Origin: Clostridia bacterium
Lineage (GTDB): Bacteria; Bacillota; Clostridia; Oscillospirales; CAG-382
DNA length: 17,185 nucleotides
Direction of reading: 5' to 3'
Assembly (NCBI GenBank): GCA_017959195.1
Contig: JAGDBE010000087.1
Location: 1-17,185 of the forward strand
Part shown: piece after piece, positions 6,918-13,758 of the stretch
Layout: each line of letters begins with the position of its first letter
How positions within the stretch are numbered: the stretch's first letter is position 1
Translations under genes and position numbers: made by a program
The notes under the pieces: generated by a model
Seen by the model: the letters and a program-made list of their open reading frames with translations, nothing else
Told to the model about the DNA's origin: nothing
Database searches by the model: none

Positions 6918-7709
6918 ATGGAAAACGAAGAAAAAGATACGGTTGCTGCCGTTGATACGGCAAAAGAGGAAAAAACCTTTACGCAGACCGAGCTCGAAAA
7001 GCTCATATCGGAACGGCTCAAGCGCGAAAGAAAGAATATCGCCGCTTTTTCCGAGATAAGAGATATTATCGACGGATTAAGAGAAAACGGCGTTATAAAA
7101 AGCGCTTCCTACGCCGACGCGGCAAAGGAGCTCGGCATGCGGCTTCAGAATACGCAAAAAAATACTTACGAAACGGAGGAAACGGATTCAGGCAACGAAA
7201 AAGAGGCGCTTTCTGCTGCCGCGCCGGACTTTGAGGAGGAAGAATCCGCAAAAACCGAAGAAGACGAAGGAATTTTGAACGCGGAAGAGGAAAAAGAAAC
7301 GGATTTCAACGCGGAATTTGAAAAAATGACCGCGTCGGAGCTTCTTTCTCTTGCAAAAAGTTATGAAAACGGGGAGATGTTGAAGGATATATCCACCAAA
7401 AGCTTCACCATTTTTGCAAAAGACAGAAAGGGAAGCGTAAAGGAGATATACGACGCGTACGTCGGCTTCAAAAAGGAGTTTTCGCCGGGAAAATACGAAA
7501 AACCCGTAAAATCCGGCGAAAAAGATGAAGAAAACGCGCCCGAAATATACGACGAAAGAGAACTTTCGGGATTTGCGTCGGGCGCAATTTCGGACTTCCC
7601 TTTGAATCTTTCAAAAAGACAGATGGATATAGCGCGTGAAAACGGCATGTCCTTCAGGGAATACTCCGAACTGCTCGAAAGCATCCCTCATAAACTCCCC
7701 AAAAACTAA
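6918..7709 (+). CDS. Capsid scaffolding protein (probable)
   Basis: A 263-residue, highly charged, acidic and mostly helical protein between the portal and capsid genes, where scaffolds normally lie. The N-terminal FTQTELEKLISERLKRERKN (residues 19-38) closely resembles the helical motif of DUF4355-type scaffold proteins. Long Glu/Lys-rich low-complexity runs follow (about 95-155). The C-terminal half has a compact part ending LNLSKRQMDIARENGMSFREYSELL. Scaffold proteins guide capsid shell assembly and then leave. The start is chosen at ATG 6918 because AGAGGAG (6902-6908) is ideally placed; an ATG at 6891 overlaps the portal stop codon but has only a weak site. No protease gene is visible nearby. 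Confidence 0.65.
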   Translation: MENEEKDTVAAVDTAKEEKTFTQTELEKLISERLKRERKNIAAFSEIRDIIDGLRENGVIKSASYADAAKELGMRLQNTQKNTYETEETDSGNEKEALSAAAPDFEEEESAKTEEDEGILNAEEEKETDFNAEFEKMTASELLSLAKSYENGEMLKDISTKSFTIFAKDRKGSVKEIYDAYVGFKKEFSPGKYEKPVKSGEKDEENAPEIYDERELSGFASGAISDFPLNLSKRQMDIARENGMSFREYSELLESIPHKLPKN

Positions 7710-7727
7710 AATCAGAAAGGAAAAATT

Positions 7728-8372
7728 ATGAATTTTTTGTTTAACATCACAGGTGCGAACACACCTTTCATAAAGGAATACGACATCGCTTCCGCAACTG
7801 CGATAACCGCGGGTGAACTCGTAGGAATTGACGACAATCTCGTTGTTAAGGCGAACAGCGGCGACTACATTCTCGGCGTTGCGGCGGAAGATCATCCGGG
7901 TACGGCGGATATTCTCAATCCGCGCGCAAACGGAACCAAAATAAGAGTAAACGTAACCTACGGCGCGGTTTACAGCGTGCCCTCGCCGAAATATACGGCT
8001 GCCGCTTCTTCGGCAACGACGATAGTAACGACTTCCGCGGGACTTTCGACGAGCATCGCCGGCGCCTGCGCCGTTTTGGTGTATAAGACGCCCACTTCCA
8101 CCAACACCGACAAAATCGGTGCCAAGAGAAGAATCTCGGCGTGCGCCATATCCGGCGCAACCGCTACCCTTACGGTAGCATCAGGCGGAACCGCCTGCGC
8201 CGGCGACATATACGCTCTCATTCCCGACGTGGGAACCGAGATGTATCTCGATACGGCGGGCACGGGAGTTGCGTTTTATAACTCGGCAAGCACCGTAAAA
8301 CTCATCTCTGTATGCTCCGACTGCGACGCCGCGTTTATAGGCGTAAAGCTCAAGACGACGTTTGCCGGCTGA
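7728..8372 (+). CDS. Probable head decoration or stabilising protein
   Basis: A 214-residue protein just upstream of the major capsid gene, where cement proteins commonly sit. Composition is rich in Ala, Thr, Ser and Gly with few long charged runs, suggesting an all-beta fold. The N-terminal section TAGELVGIDDNLVVKANSGD followed by ILGVAAEDHPG resembles DUF2190-type head proteins (a segment about entering a state, then G.L.....G..). The ending DAAFIGVKLKTTFAG is also beta-like. Ribosome binding site AGAAAGGA precedes ATG 7728. It is separated by 18 bases from the scaffold gene. The assignment rests on position and composition; no catalytic motif is visible. Confidence 0.5.
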   Translation: MNFLFNITGANTPFIKEYDIASATAITAGELVGIDDNLVVKANSGDYILGVAAEDHPGTADILNPRANGTKIRVNVTYGAVYSVPSPKYTAAASSATTIVTTSAGLSTSIAGACAVLVYKTPTSTNTDKIGAKRRISACAISGATATLTVASGGTACAGDIYALIPDVGTEMYLDTAGTGVAFYNSASTVKLISVCSDCDAAFIGVKLKTTFAG

Positions 8373-8408
8373 AGATAAAGCAGAATTTCAAAAACAAAGG
8401 AGAATAAT

Positions 8409-9329
8409 ATGAACGATATATACACATGGCACAACGATCTTTACCCTCTCGTAAAAAAGAGATTTGATTTAAGATACGCCAAAAGACTCAACCTCATAAA
8501 CAAGGTTGCCGAAACGGTATGCCGCGACGACGTCGATTACAGACTCGAAGGCGTGGGCGGCTACGGAGAACTCCCCCTTTACGACGGAACGAGCGTTGCG
8601 AGCGCCGACTCAAAGAGAGGCTTTATCACCACGATAACGCCGAAGGAGCACGCTTTGCGCGTAACTTTAAGCTATAAAAAGGCGAAGCTCGACTATTCCG
8701 GCGAAGCTGCAAAAGTGGGCGCAAAGCTTGCCGACAGCGCTTATATGACGGTGCTCAACGAATTTTACCGCCTTTTCGGCAACGCTTTCGTTACCGTGGG
8801 CGCCGACGGAGTACCGTGGGCGAGCACTTCCCACCCCGTAAGCAAGGATTCTTCAAGCGGCACGTTTTCAAACCTCATCACTTCCGCGCTTTCGGTTTCC
8901 GCAATTACCGATGCGCAGAATAAGGCGGCGCGCTTCGTAACGCCCGACGGACTGCCGTTTGCATGCAATTTCGACCTGCTTCTCGTCAGCCCCGAACTCG
9001 AAGCGAAGGCAAGGGAAATCTGCGGCGCCGACGCAAAACTCTCGCCCGTAAACAACCCCGACGCCGACGCGCCGCTCAATGCCGCAAACCCCGTTTACGG
9101 CCTTAAATATATGGTTGTAGGCGGCGGCAACGTGGGATTCTCGGGCAAGCAGTGGGCGATAGCCGACTCCCTCATGCTCAAAGAGGTACTCAAACTCGTG
9201 TACATCACCAAACCCACGGTTCTCGTATCTCCGCAGGATAACCCGCTCATCACCGACTATATCGGATACGTTGATTTCGCATTCGGTTTCGGCGACGCGC
9301 GTCCCATCATATTCTCGAATCCCTCGTAA
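8409..9329 (+). CDS. Major capsid protein (HK97-fold, probable)
   Basis: A 306-residue protein that most likely forms the icosahedral shell. The pattern GADGVPWASTSHPVSKDSSS (about 135-154), followed by ALSVSAITDAQNKAARFVTPDG and FDLLLVSPELEAKAREI, resembles Mu gpT-like major head proteins, which have G.P...T.HP, a helix, and a L.V.P.L...A.E. strand-helix. The ending YVDFAFGFGDARPIIFSNP fits the last strands of the fold. No obvious pro-peptide or delta domain is seen, consistent with a separate scaffold. AAAGGAG (8396-8402) gives strong expression from ATG 8409, and a 12-bp hairpin lies just after the gene. Assignment by sequence pattern and position. Confidence 0.78.
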   Translation: MNDIYTWHNDLYPLVKKRFDLRYAKRLNLINKVAETVCRDDVDYRLEGVGGYGELPLYDGTSVASADSKRGFITTITPKEHALRVTLSYKKAKLDYSGEAAKVGAKLADSAYMTVLNEFYRLFGNAFVTVGADGVPWASTSHPVSKDSSSGTFSNLITSALSVSAITDAQNKAARFVTPDGLPFACNFDLLLVSPELEAKAREICGADAKLSPVNNPDADAPLNAANPVYGLKYMVVGGGNVGFSGKQWAIADSLMLKEVLKLVYITKPTVLVSPQDNPLITDYIGYVDFAFGFGDARPIIFSNPS

Positions 9330-9345
9330 GTAATGAAGAATAACC

Positions 9346-9372
9346 TTTTCCGCCGCGTTTCGCGGCGGAAAA
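9346..9372 (+). other. 12-bp perfect stem-loop after the capsid gene
   Basis: TTTTCCGCCGCG (9346-9357), loop TTT, CGCGGCGGAAAA (9361-9372). No T-run follows, so it probably works as an mRNA 3'-end stabiliser or partial terminator setting capsid above tail-protein levels, as is known at this place in other late operons. The ribosome binding site of the next gene starts about 15 bases further on. Confidence 0.7.
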
Positions 9373-9402
9373 GCGGATATTCAAGCGAAAGGAGAGATAT
9401 AT

Positions 9403-10029
9403 TTGTATAACAGAAGCACGTATACGTTTGAGGAACTGAAACAAAGCGTATACAAGGCGCTCGACGAATATTCCGTAAACGGAAGCGAAAACTCGCTCGT
9501 ATCGGGAAGTGCGTCGGATATCGAAAAGAAATTCATATCCGCGCTCAACAGATGCGCCCGCAGGGTGGAACTCTGCCTCCCGAAACTTGAAAAAAAGGCG
9601 GAGCTTCAGATAATAAGCGAAAACGGAGGATGCAAATGCGCGCTGCCCGAAGATTTCGGCAAGGTAAAGACATTTGACGCCGGATTCGGCATACTTAAAG
9701 AGAACGCCGGATATACCGTCGACGGAAATTATATTTATTTCGGAAACGCAGACGGCAACACCGCGGTTCTTTTTTACTATGCAAGGGTGAACACCTTTTC
9801 CGACGAAACTCCCGCGGACGAAAAGGTAAACCTGCCCGACATAACATCAGACGCGCTCGTGTTCCTCACGGCGTCCGAACTCTGCCCGGCGGAGTATTCC
9901 GAAACGTATTCCAAACTCATATATCAGTATAAGGACATAGCGCTCAACTGCTATAATATGACGAAAAACGAAAAGAGCAGAAACACCTTCTTTTCGTCTT
10001 GTAAAAAACGCGCCGGGGGGATATTCTGA
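9403..10029 (+). CDS. Head-to-tail adaptor (probable)
   Basis: A 208-residue protein following the capsid gene. The layout suggests a connector protein that extends the portal, like P22 gp4 or the gp6/T7 gp11 kind: an N-terminal helical part (FEELKQSVYKALDEY, then DIEKKFISALNRCARRVELCL), a middle beta part (CKCALPEDFGKVKTFDAG...YTVDGNYIYF), and a C-terminal helical part (TSDALVFLTASELC...SKLIYQYKDIALNCYN). The pattern LPEDF.......G, then a four-to-five-residue helix insertion, is common in such adaptors. The start codon is TTG 9403, with AAAGGAG (9388-9394) 8 bases before it. The stop codon overlaps the next start (TGATG). Function is inferred from position and secondary-structure pattern. 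Confidence 0.5.
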   Translation: MYNRSTYTFEELKQSVYKALDEYSVNGSENSLVSGSASDIEKKFISALNRCARRVELCLPKLEKKAELQIISENGGCKCALPEDFGKVKTFDAGFGILKENAGYTVDGNYIYFGNADGNTAVLFYYARVNTFSDETPADEKVNLPDITSDALVFLTASELCPAEYSETYSKLIYQYKDIALNCYNMTKNEKSRNTFFSSCKKRAGGIF

Positions 10030-11846
10030 TGGGATACGTTGATCACACGCTGCGTTCTTACGCAGATTCCGTAAAGAGGACCGCCTCGGTTTACACCATC
10101 GACGGCGGAGTCGATTACTCGACGGATATAACCCTTTCCGACGGCTCAAAGGCGGAAACAGCGGACAACTTCACGATAGAAAACGGAATACTGCGCTCAA
10201 GGGGCGAGTTTGTGGATTTAGAGGGAACGAACACCTTTGAAGGAGACGTTCACTCGTTCAAAAGCTTTGAAAACTTCGCGCTGATACACGCGGGTACTTC
10301 CGTATATAAAGTCGAGGACGGAGAACTTGACGAACTGTATTCGCAGGCACCGGATAACGCAAGCGTAATGGTGGTTTACAGGGGCCTTATATATATCTAC
10401 TGCGCGCCGTACGTCTATTCGTACGCGCTTGACGGGGAGGGGGACTTTAAAGAGGAATTCCCGACGGCGCCTCTTTATAAGACGAGCTTCGACTGCCAAA
10501 CACAGTCGGGCTCTCCCGTCGCGGGCTTTAAGCCGAATATACTCGCACCGTTCGTCGCGGTAACGTATTCGCCTTCAAACTATACGGGAGACCACGGCGG
10601 CGCTTATTTCATATTTCCGTATTTTATGGACGAAGACAGAAACTTCTGCGTTTACTATAAAGACGAAATTGTCCCCGAAAACAAAATGTGGGCGGACGAA
10701 TACGGCTTTGAAATAGACAGAAGCTATAACACGACGCAGTCAAACGTCGTGAAAATCTGTTTATATTCCACCGAAAGCGCGCTCGACAAGAGCGACATTC
10801 TCAAAGACTGCACGTCAGGCGCCGCCTACGGCGGCGCAACGCTTGACGGCACCAAAATATTCCTTTCGGGAAACGAAAATTTCAAAGGGGAATATTTCAC
10901 GAGCGAACTTGCGGACCCGCTGTGCTTTTTCGAGGGAAAAGGCGGTATCATCGGCGAGGGCAACGAAAACATAAAGGCGCTGTCCCGCCAGGGCGCATAT
11001 CTTCTCGTGTTCACCGAAAACACCGTATATAAAATCAGTTACGGATATAACGAAAACACGGGCGGCTACTTTACCGCAAAGACGATAAGCACCTCGGTCG
11101 GCTGCTTGTCTGAAAACGGTGCCGCCCTTGTCGGAAGCAGAAACGTTTTCGCTTCAAGGGACGGAGTATATATGGTCTGCGATACCGGAAACTACGAAGT
11201 TCAGAACGTTGTACCTCTTTCGAGAAACATAACCGACTACTCGTCGGACAGGGGCTACAATTCGCTTCCGAAAAGCGGCCTTAAAAAGTCCGTATGCTGC
11301 GCGCATAATAAAAAGTATATGCTTTTGGTTGACGACAGAGTCTTCGTACTCGACCTCGGCTACGCGCCGTACGCAAACTCGTCCGATTCGTCTAAGGCGG
11401 AAAAGCGCCTGTGCTGGACGGAGTTCAAAAACGTGCGCGCCGACGTAATTTTCGGTGCGGGCGGAGATTTATATATAATCGACTGCTCGGGTGAGCAAAA
11501 TAAAATAAAAATCGCCTCCGACAGGCAGACTCTGTCGTCCCCGTACGTCCTGCGCCCGAAAGAGCTCGACTTTTCGCTCCCGCACGAGAAAAAGCTCGTG
11601 GAGAGAATGATGCTCGAATTCAGATGCCCCGGCAAAAGCGGCGTAAAAGTCAGGTTTTTTGCCGACGGAAAAGAGTATTATTCGGCAGAAAGGGAAATCG
11701 AACCGGGCGACGACGGAATTTCTTCCGTGTATCTGAAACTTCCGGGTGCGCCCATGAAGAGATTCGGCTGCGAAATAAGCGGAAACGGCGCAAACGTCGG
11801 GATATTCAACTTTAAGATTGAATACCGCCTCATGAAAAAGAATTGA
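10029..11846 (+). CDS. Large beta-rich tail-nozzle-like protein
   Basis: A 605-residue protein translated in overlap with the adaptor (TGATG). It has a succession of short beta repeats typical of beta-propeller blades: YRGLIYIYCAPYVYSYALDG (about 118-137), GAYLLVFTENTVYKISYG, GSRNVFASRDGVYMVCD, NKKYMLLVDDRVFVLDLG and GGDLYIIDCSGEQNKIKIAS. This matches the architecture of the short-tail nozzle proteins (P22 gp10 and T7 gp12 type), which follow the adaptor gene. The C-terminal domain (about 515-605) is another beta sandwich, with FRCPGKSGVKVRFFADGKEY. An alternative is a receptor-binding or baseplate protein. No tape-measure or sheath gene is present, which favours a podovirus-like tail. The assignment is structural inference from repeat patterns. 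Confidence 0.55.
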   Translation: MGYVDHTLRSYADSVKRTASVYTIDGGVDYSTDITLSDGSKAETADNFTIENGILRSRGEFVDLEGTNTFEGDVHSFKSFENFALIHAGTSVYKVEDGELDELYSQAPDNASVMVVYRGLIYIYCAPYVYSYALDGEGDFKEEFPTAPLYKTSFDCQTQSGSPVAGFKPNILAPFVAVTYSPSNYTGDHGGAYFIFPYFMDEDRNFCVYYKDEIVPENKMWADEYGFEIDRSYNTTQSNVVKICLYSTESALDKSDILKDCTSGAAYGGATLDGTKIFLSGNENFKGEYFTSELADPLCFFEGKGGIIGEGNENIKALSRQGAYLLVFTENTVYKISYGYNENTGGYFTAKTISTSVGCLSENGAALVGSRNVFASRDGVYMVCDTGNYEVQNVVPLSRNITDYSSDRGYNSLPKSGLKKSVCCAHNKKYMLLVDDRVFVLDLGYAPYANSSDSSKAEKRLCWTEFKNVRADVIFGAGGDLYIIDCSGEQNKIKIASDRQTLSSPYVLRPKELDFSLPHEKKLVERMMLEFRCPGKSGVKVRFFADGKEYYSAEREIEPGDDGISSVYLKLPGAPMKRFGCEISGNGANVGIFNFKIEYRLMKKN

Positions 11847-11875
11847 ACACATCAGCGAAAGGACGGAAAACGAAA

Positions 11876-12379
11876 ATGAAGAAAAACGTATGGCAGTATG
11901 CGTATCTGCCCGCCGCCGAGCGCCTTGACAGAATAAGAAACGGAGACGCCGACGTGTACGAAAAGGAGCTTGCACGCTCCATGAACGCCATAGCGCAGAG
12001 AGAAGAGCTGGGCATTGATACGCAGGAACAGAAGGAATGGGTAAACAAACTCAATTACAACTACAACAAGTACAACGAGGAAAGACTCGGACTTTCCGAA
12101 ACTCCGAAAAAGACGAAGAGCAAGCCGAAAACCACGTCGGTTTACGGTAATATCAGGGCGAAAGCCGAAACGCTCCTCGACGAATACTACGAAAAGGCGT
12201 ATGAAGAAAGGGAAAAACTGAAAAACGCCGAAGAATACCTCGTAAACAATGGAATTTCCAAAAATTCCGACGACGGAAAGAGGTATCTTGCCGCAAAGGA
12301 AAAGGAAATCGAGACGAAAATAAAGAAACTCAAAAACGAATACCTTTCGGCGATGAAAAAACTCGCGTCGGAAAGATGA
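11876..12379 (+). CDS. Coiled-coil protein, last cassette gene
   Basis: A 167-residue, highly charged, mostly helical protein, not recognised as a family. Residues 1-70 contain a helix-rich domain (WQYAYLPAAERLDRIRNGD and later EWVNKLNYNYNKYNEERLG). A basic Pro/Thr/Lys linker (PKKTKSKPKT, about 75-85) follows, then a long coiled coil to the end (LLDEYYEKAYEEREKLKNAEEYL and KEIETKIKKLKNEYLSAMKKL). It might be an internal virion or ejection protein, or a tail accessory. ATG 11876 has AAAGGA at 11858-11863; a TTG at 11843 overlaps the previous stop but lacks a site. It is followed 4 bases later by a strong terminator, making this the end of the operon. Confidence 0.55.
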   Translation: MKKNVWQYAYLPAAERLDRIRNGDADVYEKELARSMNAIAQREELGIDTQEQKEWVNKLNYNYNKYNEERLGLSETPKKTKSKPKTTSVYGNIRAKAETLLDEYYEKAYEEREKLKNAEEYLVNNGISKNSDDGKRYLAAKEKEIETKIKKLKNEYLSAMKKLASER

Positions 12380-12382
12380 CGG

Positions 12383-12410
12383 AAAAACGCTCCGGAAGGA
12401 GCGTTTTTTT
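12383..12410 (+). terminator. Strong intrinsic terminator ending the phage cassette
   Basis: AAAAACGCTCC (12383-12393), loop GGAA, GGAGCGTTTTT (12398-12408) with further T residues. The GC-rich 6-7 bp core plus A/T arms and seven T residues give a very clear Rho-independent terminator. It begins 4 bases after the last stop codon and insulates rplJ from the cassette. Confidence 0.92.
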
Positions 12411-12459
12411 CATTTAAAAGGCGTATTGTTCCATAAAATAAGAAAAAAGCAAAAAAGTA

Positions 12460-12488
12460 TTGACAAATAAAAACATTTATGCTATAAT
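12460..12488 (+). promoter_or_regulatory. Consensus promoter of rplJL
   Basis: TTGACA (12460-12465), 17-base spacer, TATAAT (12483-12488): a perfect match. It is preceded by AAAAAAGTA. The cassette promoter has almost the same AAAAAACTATTGAC and TATAATCA at identical spacing. Confidence 0.92.
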
Positions 12489-12489
12489 C

Positions 12490-12640
12490 ATCAGCGTTGA
12501 CCGAAGAAAACAGGTTGCCTTGCGGCTATAATGACTGCGTCGCCTGTCGAGGAAGATGTAAAAGGAATAATAGAATACTCCTGACATTGTCCTTATTCTT
12601 GGTCGAATATAGGGCATTTTTTTATTGGGAGGTGAAACAT
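12490..12640 (+). ncRNA. Ribosomal protein L10-type mRNA leader
   Basis: The roughly 145-base 5' untranslated region before rplJ is where L10 leader RNAs lie in Bacillota; L10 with L7/L12 binds this leader and represses the operon. Present here are internal pairing candidates around 12512-12550 (CAGG / CCTG) and an attenuator hairpin at 12588-12623. The identification rests on position and general architecture; I have not verified the kink-turn. Confidence 0.6.
12588..12623 (+). terminator. Attenuator hairpin in the rplJ leader
   Basis: TGTCCTTATTC (12588-12598), loop TTGGTC, GAATATAGGGCA (12605-12616) with one bulged T (12610), then seven T residues (12617-12623). It ends just before the rplJ ribosome binding site GGGAGGTG (12627-12634), so it can switch transcription off before rplJ in response to leader folding. 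Confidence 0.7.
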
Positions 12641-13159
12641 ATGCCTAGCGCAAAAATACTTGAAAAGAAACAGGCACTTGTAGCAGAGCTTGCGGAAAAG
12701 CTTAAAGGCGCAAAGAGCGGCGTTCTCGTGGACTACTGCGGAATAACCGTTGAAAAGGACACGGCGCTCAGAGCAGAACTGCGCAAAGCGGGTGTTGATT
12801 ATTCGGTAATCAAGAACACCTACATCAGAAAAGCGGCAGAAATCGCGGGAATAGAGGGCTTTGAACCTTATCTCGAAGGAATGACTGCTTTTGCTATCTC
12901 AAACGATGATCCGCTCGCACCGGCAAAAATTCTTTGCAAATACGCAAAGGAAAACGAAAGCTTCAAAGTAAAGGTCGGCATAATGGACGGCAATATTATG
13001 GAAGAAGCTGCAATAAAGGAACTTGCGGAAATTCCGTCGAAGGAAGTTCTCATCGGAAGACTGCTCGGCAGCATCCAGTCATCGCTTTACGGTCTTTGCT
13101 ACGTACTTCAGGCGAAGATCGACAAAGAAGGCGGCGTAGAAGCGCCTGCCGCAGAATAA
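12641..13159 (+). CDS. rplJ: 50S ribosomal protein L10
   Basis: A 172-residue protein of the ribosomal stalk base that anchors L7/L12 dimers on 23S rRNA. The N-terminal RNA-binding part (MPSAKILEKKQALVAELAEKL, then SGVLVDYCGITVEKDTALRAELRKAGVDYSVIKNTYIRKA) is typical of L10. The C-terminal helix (GRLLGSIQSSLYGLCYVLQA, about 145-164) is the L7/L12 docking helix. ATG 12641 lies 6 bases after GGGAGGTG; a frame continuing upstream to 12497 belongs to the leader RNA, not the protein. It forms a two-gene operon with rplL. Unusually, rplK/rplA do not precede it and phage genes do. Confidence 0.96.
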   Translation: MPSAKILEKKQALVAELAEKLKGAKSGVLVDYCGITVEKDTALRAELRKAGVDYSVIKNTYIRKAAEIAGIEGFEPYLEGMTAFAISNDDPLAPAKILCKYAKENESFKVKVGIMDGNIMEEAAIKELAEIPSKEVLIGRLLGSIQSSLYGLCYVLQAKIDKEGGVEAPAAE

Positions 13160-13214
13160 GCCAAACGGCTTGAAATCAGACAAAAAATATTTCAAAATAT
13201 GGAGGTAACTTAAA

Positions 13215-13595
13215 ATGGCATCGGAAAAATCAATGCAGATTATTGAAGAAATCAAGACACTTACAATACTCGAACTCGCAGATCTCGTAAAGGCTCTCGA
13301 GGAAGAATTCGGCGTATCGGCAGCTCCCGTAGCGGTAGCCGGCGCAGCAGCTCCCGCAGCAGGTGCGGCAGCAGCAGAAGAACAGACTGAATTTGACGTA
13401 ATCCTTGCATCCGCCGGCGACAGCAAACTCGGCGTTATCAAGGTTGTACGTGAAATCACCGGTCTCGGACTCAAAGAAGCAAAAGACCTCGTTGAAGGCG
13501 CTCCCAAGCCTATCAAGGAAGGCGTTTCCAAGGAAGACGCAGAAGCACTCAAGGCTCAGCTTACGGCAGCCGGCGCAACTGTTGAAGTCAAGTAA
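13215..13595 (+). CDS. rplL: 50S ribosomal protein L7/L12
   Basis: A 126-residue stalk protein recruiting translation factors. The N-terminal dimer domain (about 1-35: SMQIIEEIKTLTILELADLVKALEEEFGV) is followed by an Ala/Pro-rich flexible hinge (about 36-55) and a C-terminal factor-binding domain with the conserved stretch GDSKLGVIKVVREITGLGLK and AKDLVEGAPKPIKEGVSKE. Length and sequence are ordinary. GGAGGT (13201-13206) lies 8 bases before ATG 13215. It is followed by a strong terminator rather than by rpoB, the usual next gene. Confidence 0.97.
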   Translation: MASEKSMQIIEEIKTLTILELADLVKALEEEFGVSAAPVAVAGAAAPAAGAAAAEEQTEFDVILASAGDSKLGVIKVVREITGLGLKEAKDLVEGAPKPIKEGVSKEDAEALKAQLTAAGATVEVK

Positions 13596-13611
13596 TTATT
13601 TTTGCAAAATG

Positions 13612-13640
13612 AAAAAGCACTCCTTCGGGAGTGCTTTTTT
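13612..13640 (+). terminator. Terminator after rplL
   Basis: AAAAAGCACTCC (13612-13623), a TTCG tetraloop, GGAGTGCTTTTTT (13628-13640). The stable UUCG loop and six T residues make it a clear intrinsic terminator ending the rplJL operon. Confidence 0.93.
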
Positions 13641-13673
13641 GTTTGGAAAAACGCGGTTTTTTGCAATATTTTG

Positions 13674-13702
13674 TTGACAATAAAGCGCGCTTTTAGTATA
13701 AT
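13674..13702 (+). promoter_or_regulatory. Consensus promoter of the S8 protease gene
   Basis: TTGACA (13674-13679), 17-base spacer, TATAAT (13697-13702): a perfect sigma-A promoter starting 34 bases after the rplL terminator and leaving a short leader (about 50 bases) before the protease gene. Confidence 0.9.
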
Positions 13703-13758
13703 TTTATCAATAATAATGAAAACTTTCCTTAAAAATCTTTTTTTGAGGTGAAACCGTT

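Larger units (their letters stand above)
2985..12410 (+). mobile_element. Phage-derived head-morphogenesis cassette
   Basis: Ten co-oriented, tightly spaced genes between one promoter (3009-3037) and one terminator (12383-12410) encode DNA packaging and head or connector proteins. Gene order (terS, terL, portal, scaffold, decoration, capsid, adaptor, nozzle) is that of a short-tailed phage late operon. No integrase, excisionase, repressor, replication, lysis, tape-measure or fibre gene is seen, and no clear attachment repeats. Codon use looks like that of the flanking chromosomal genes. Limits are set by the first regulatory site and the last terminator, not by proven element ends. It could be a remnant prophage, a satellite or a domesticated particle system. 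Confidence 0.75.

Noticed and set aside
11843..11875. TTG start for the coiled-coil gene
   Set aside because: It overlaps the previous stop codon but lacks a ribosome binding site, whereas ATG 11876 has AAAGGA upstream.
3000..12464. att direct repeats of an integrase-mediated insertion
   Set aside because: The 13-of-14 match lies in promoter sequences, which may resemble each other for functional reasons; no integrase or tRNA target is seen, so it is reported only as a promoter similarity.
12497..12640. N-terminal extension of rplJ to 12497
   Set aside because: This stretch is the leader RNA with an attenuator, and ATG 12641 has an ideal ribosome binding site and the conserved L10 beginning.
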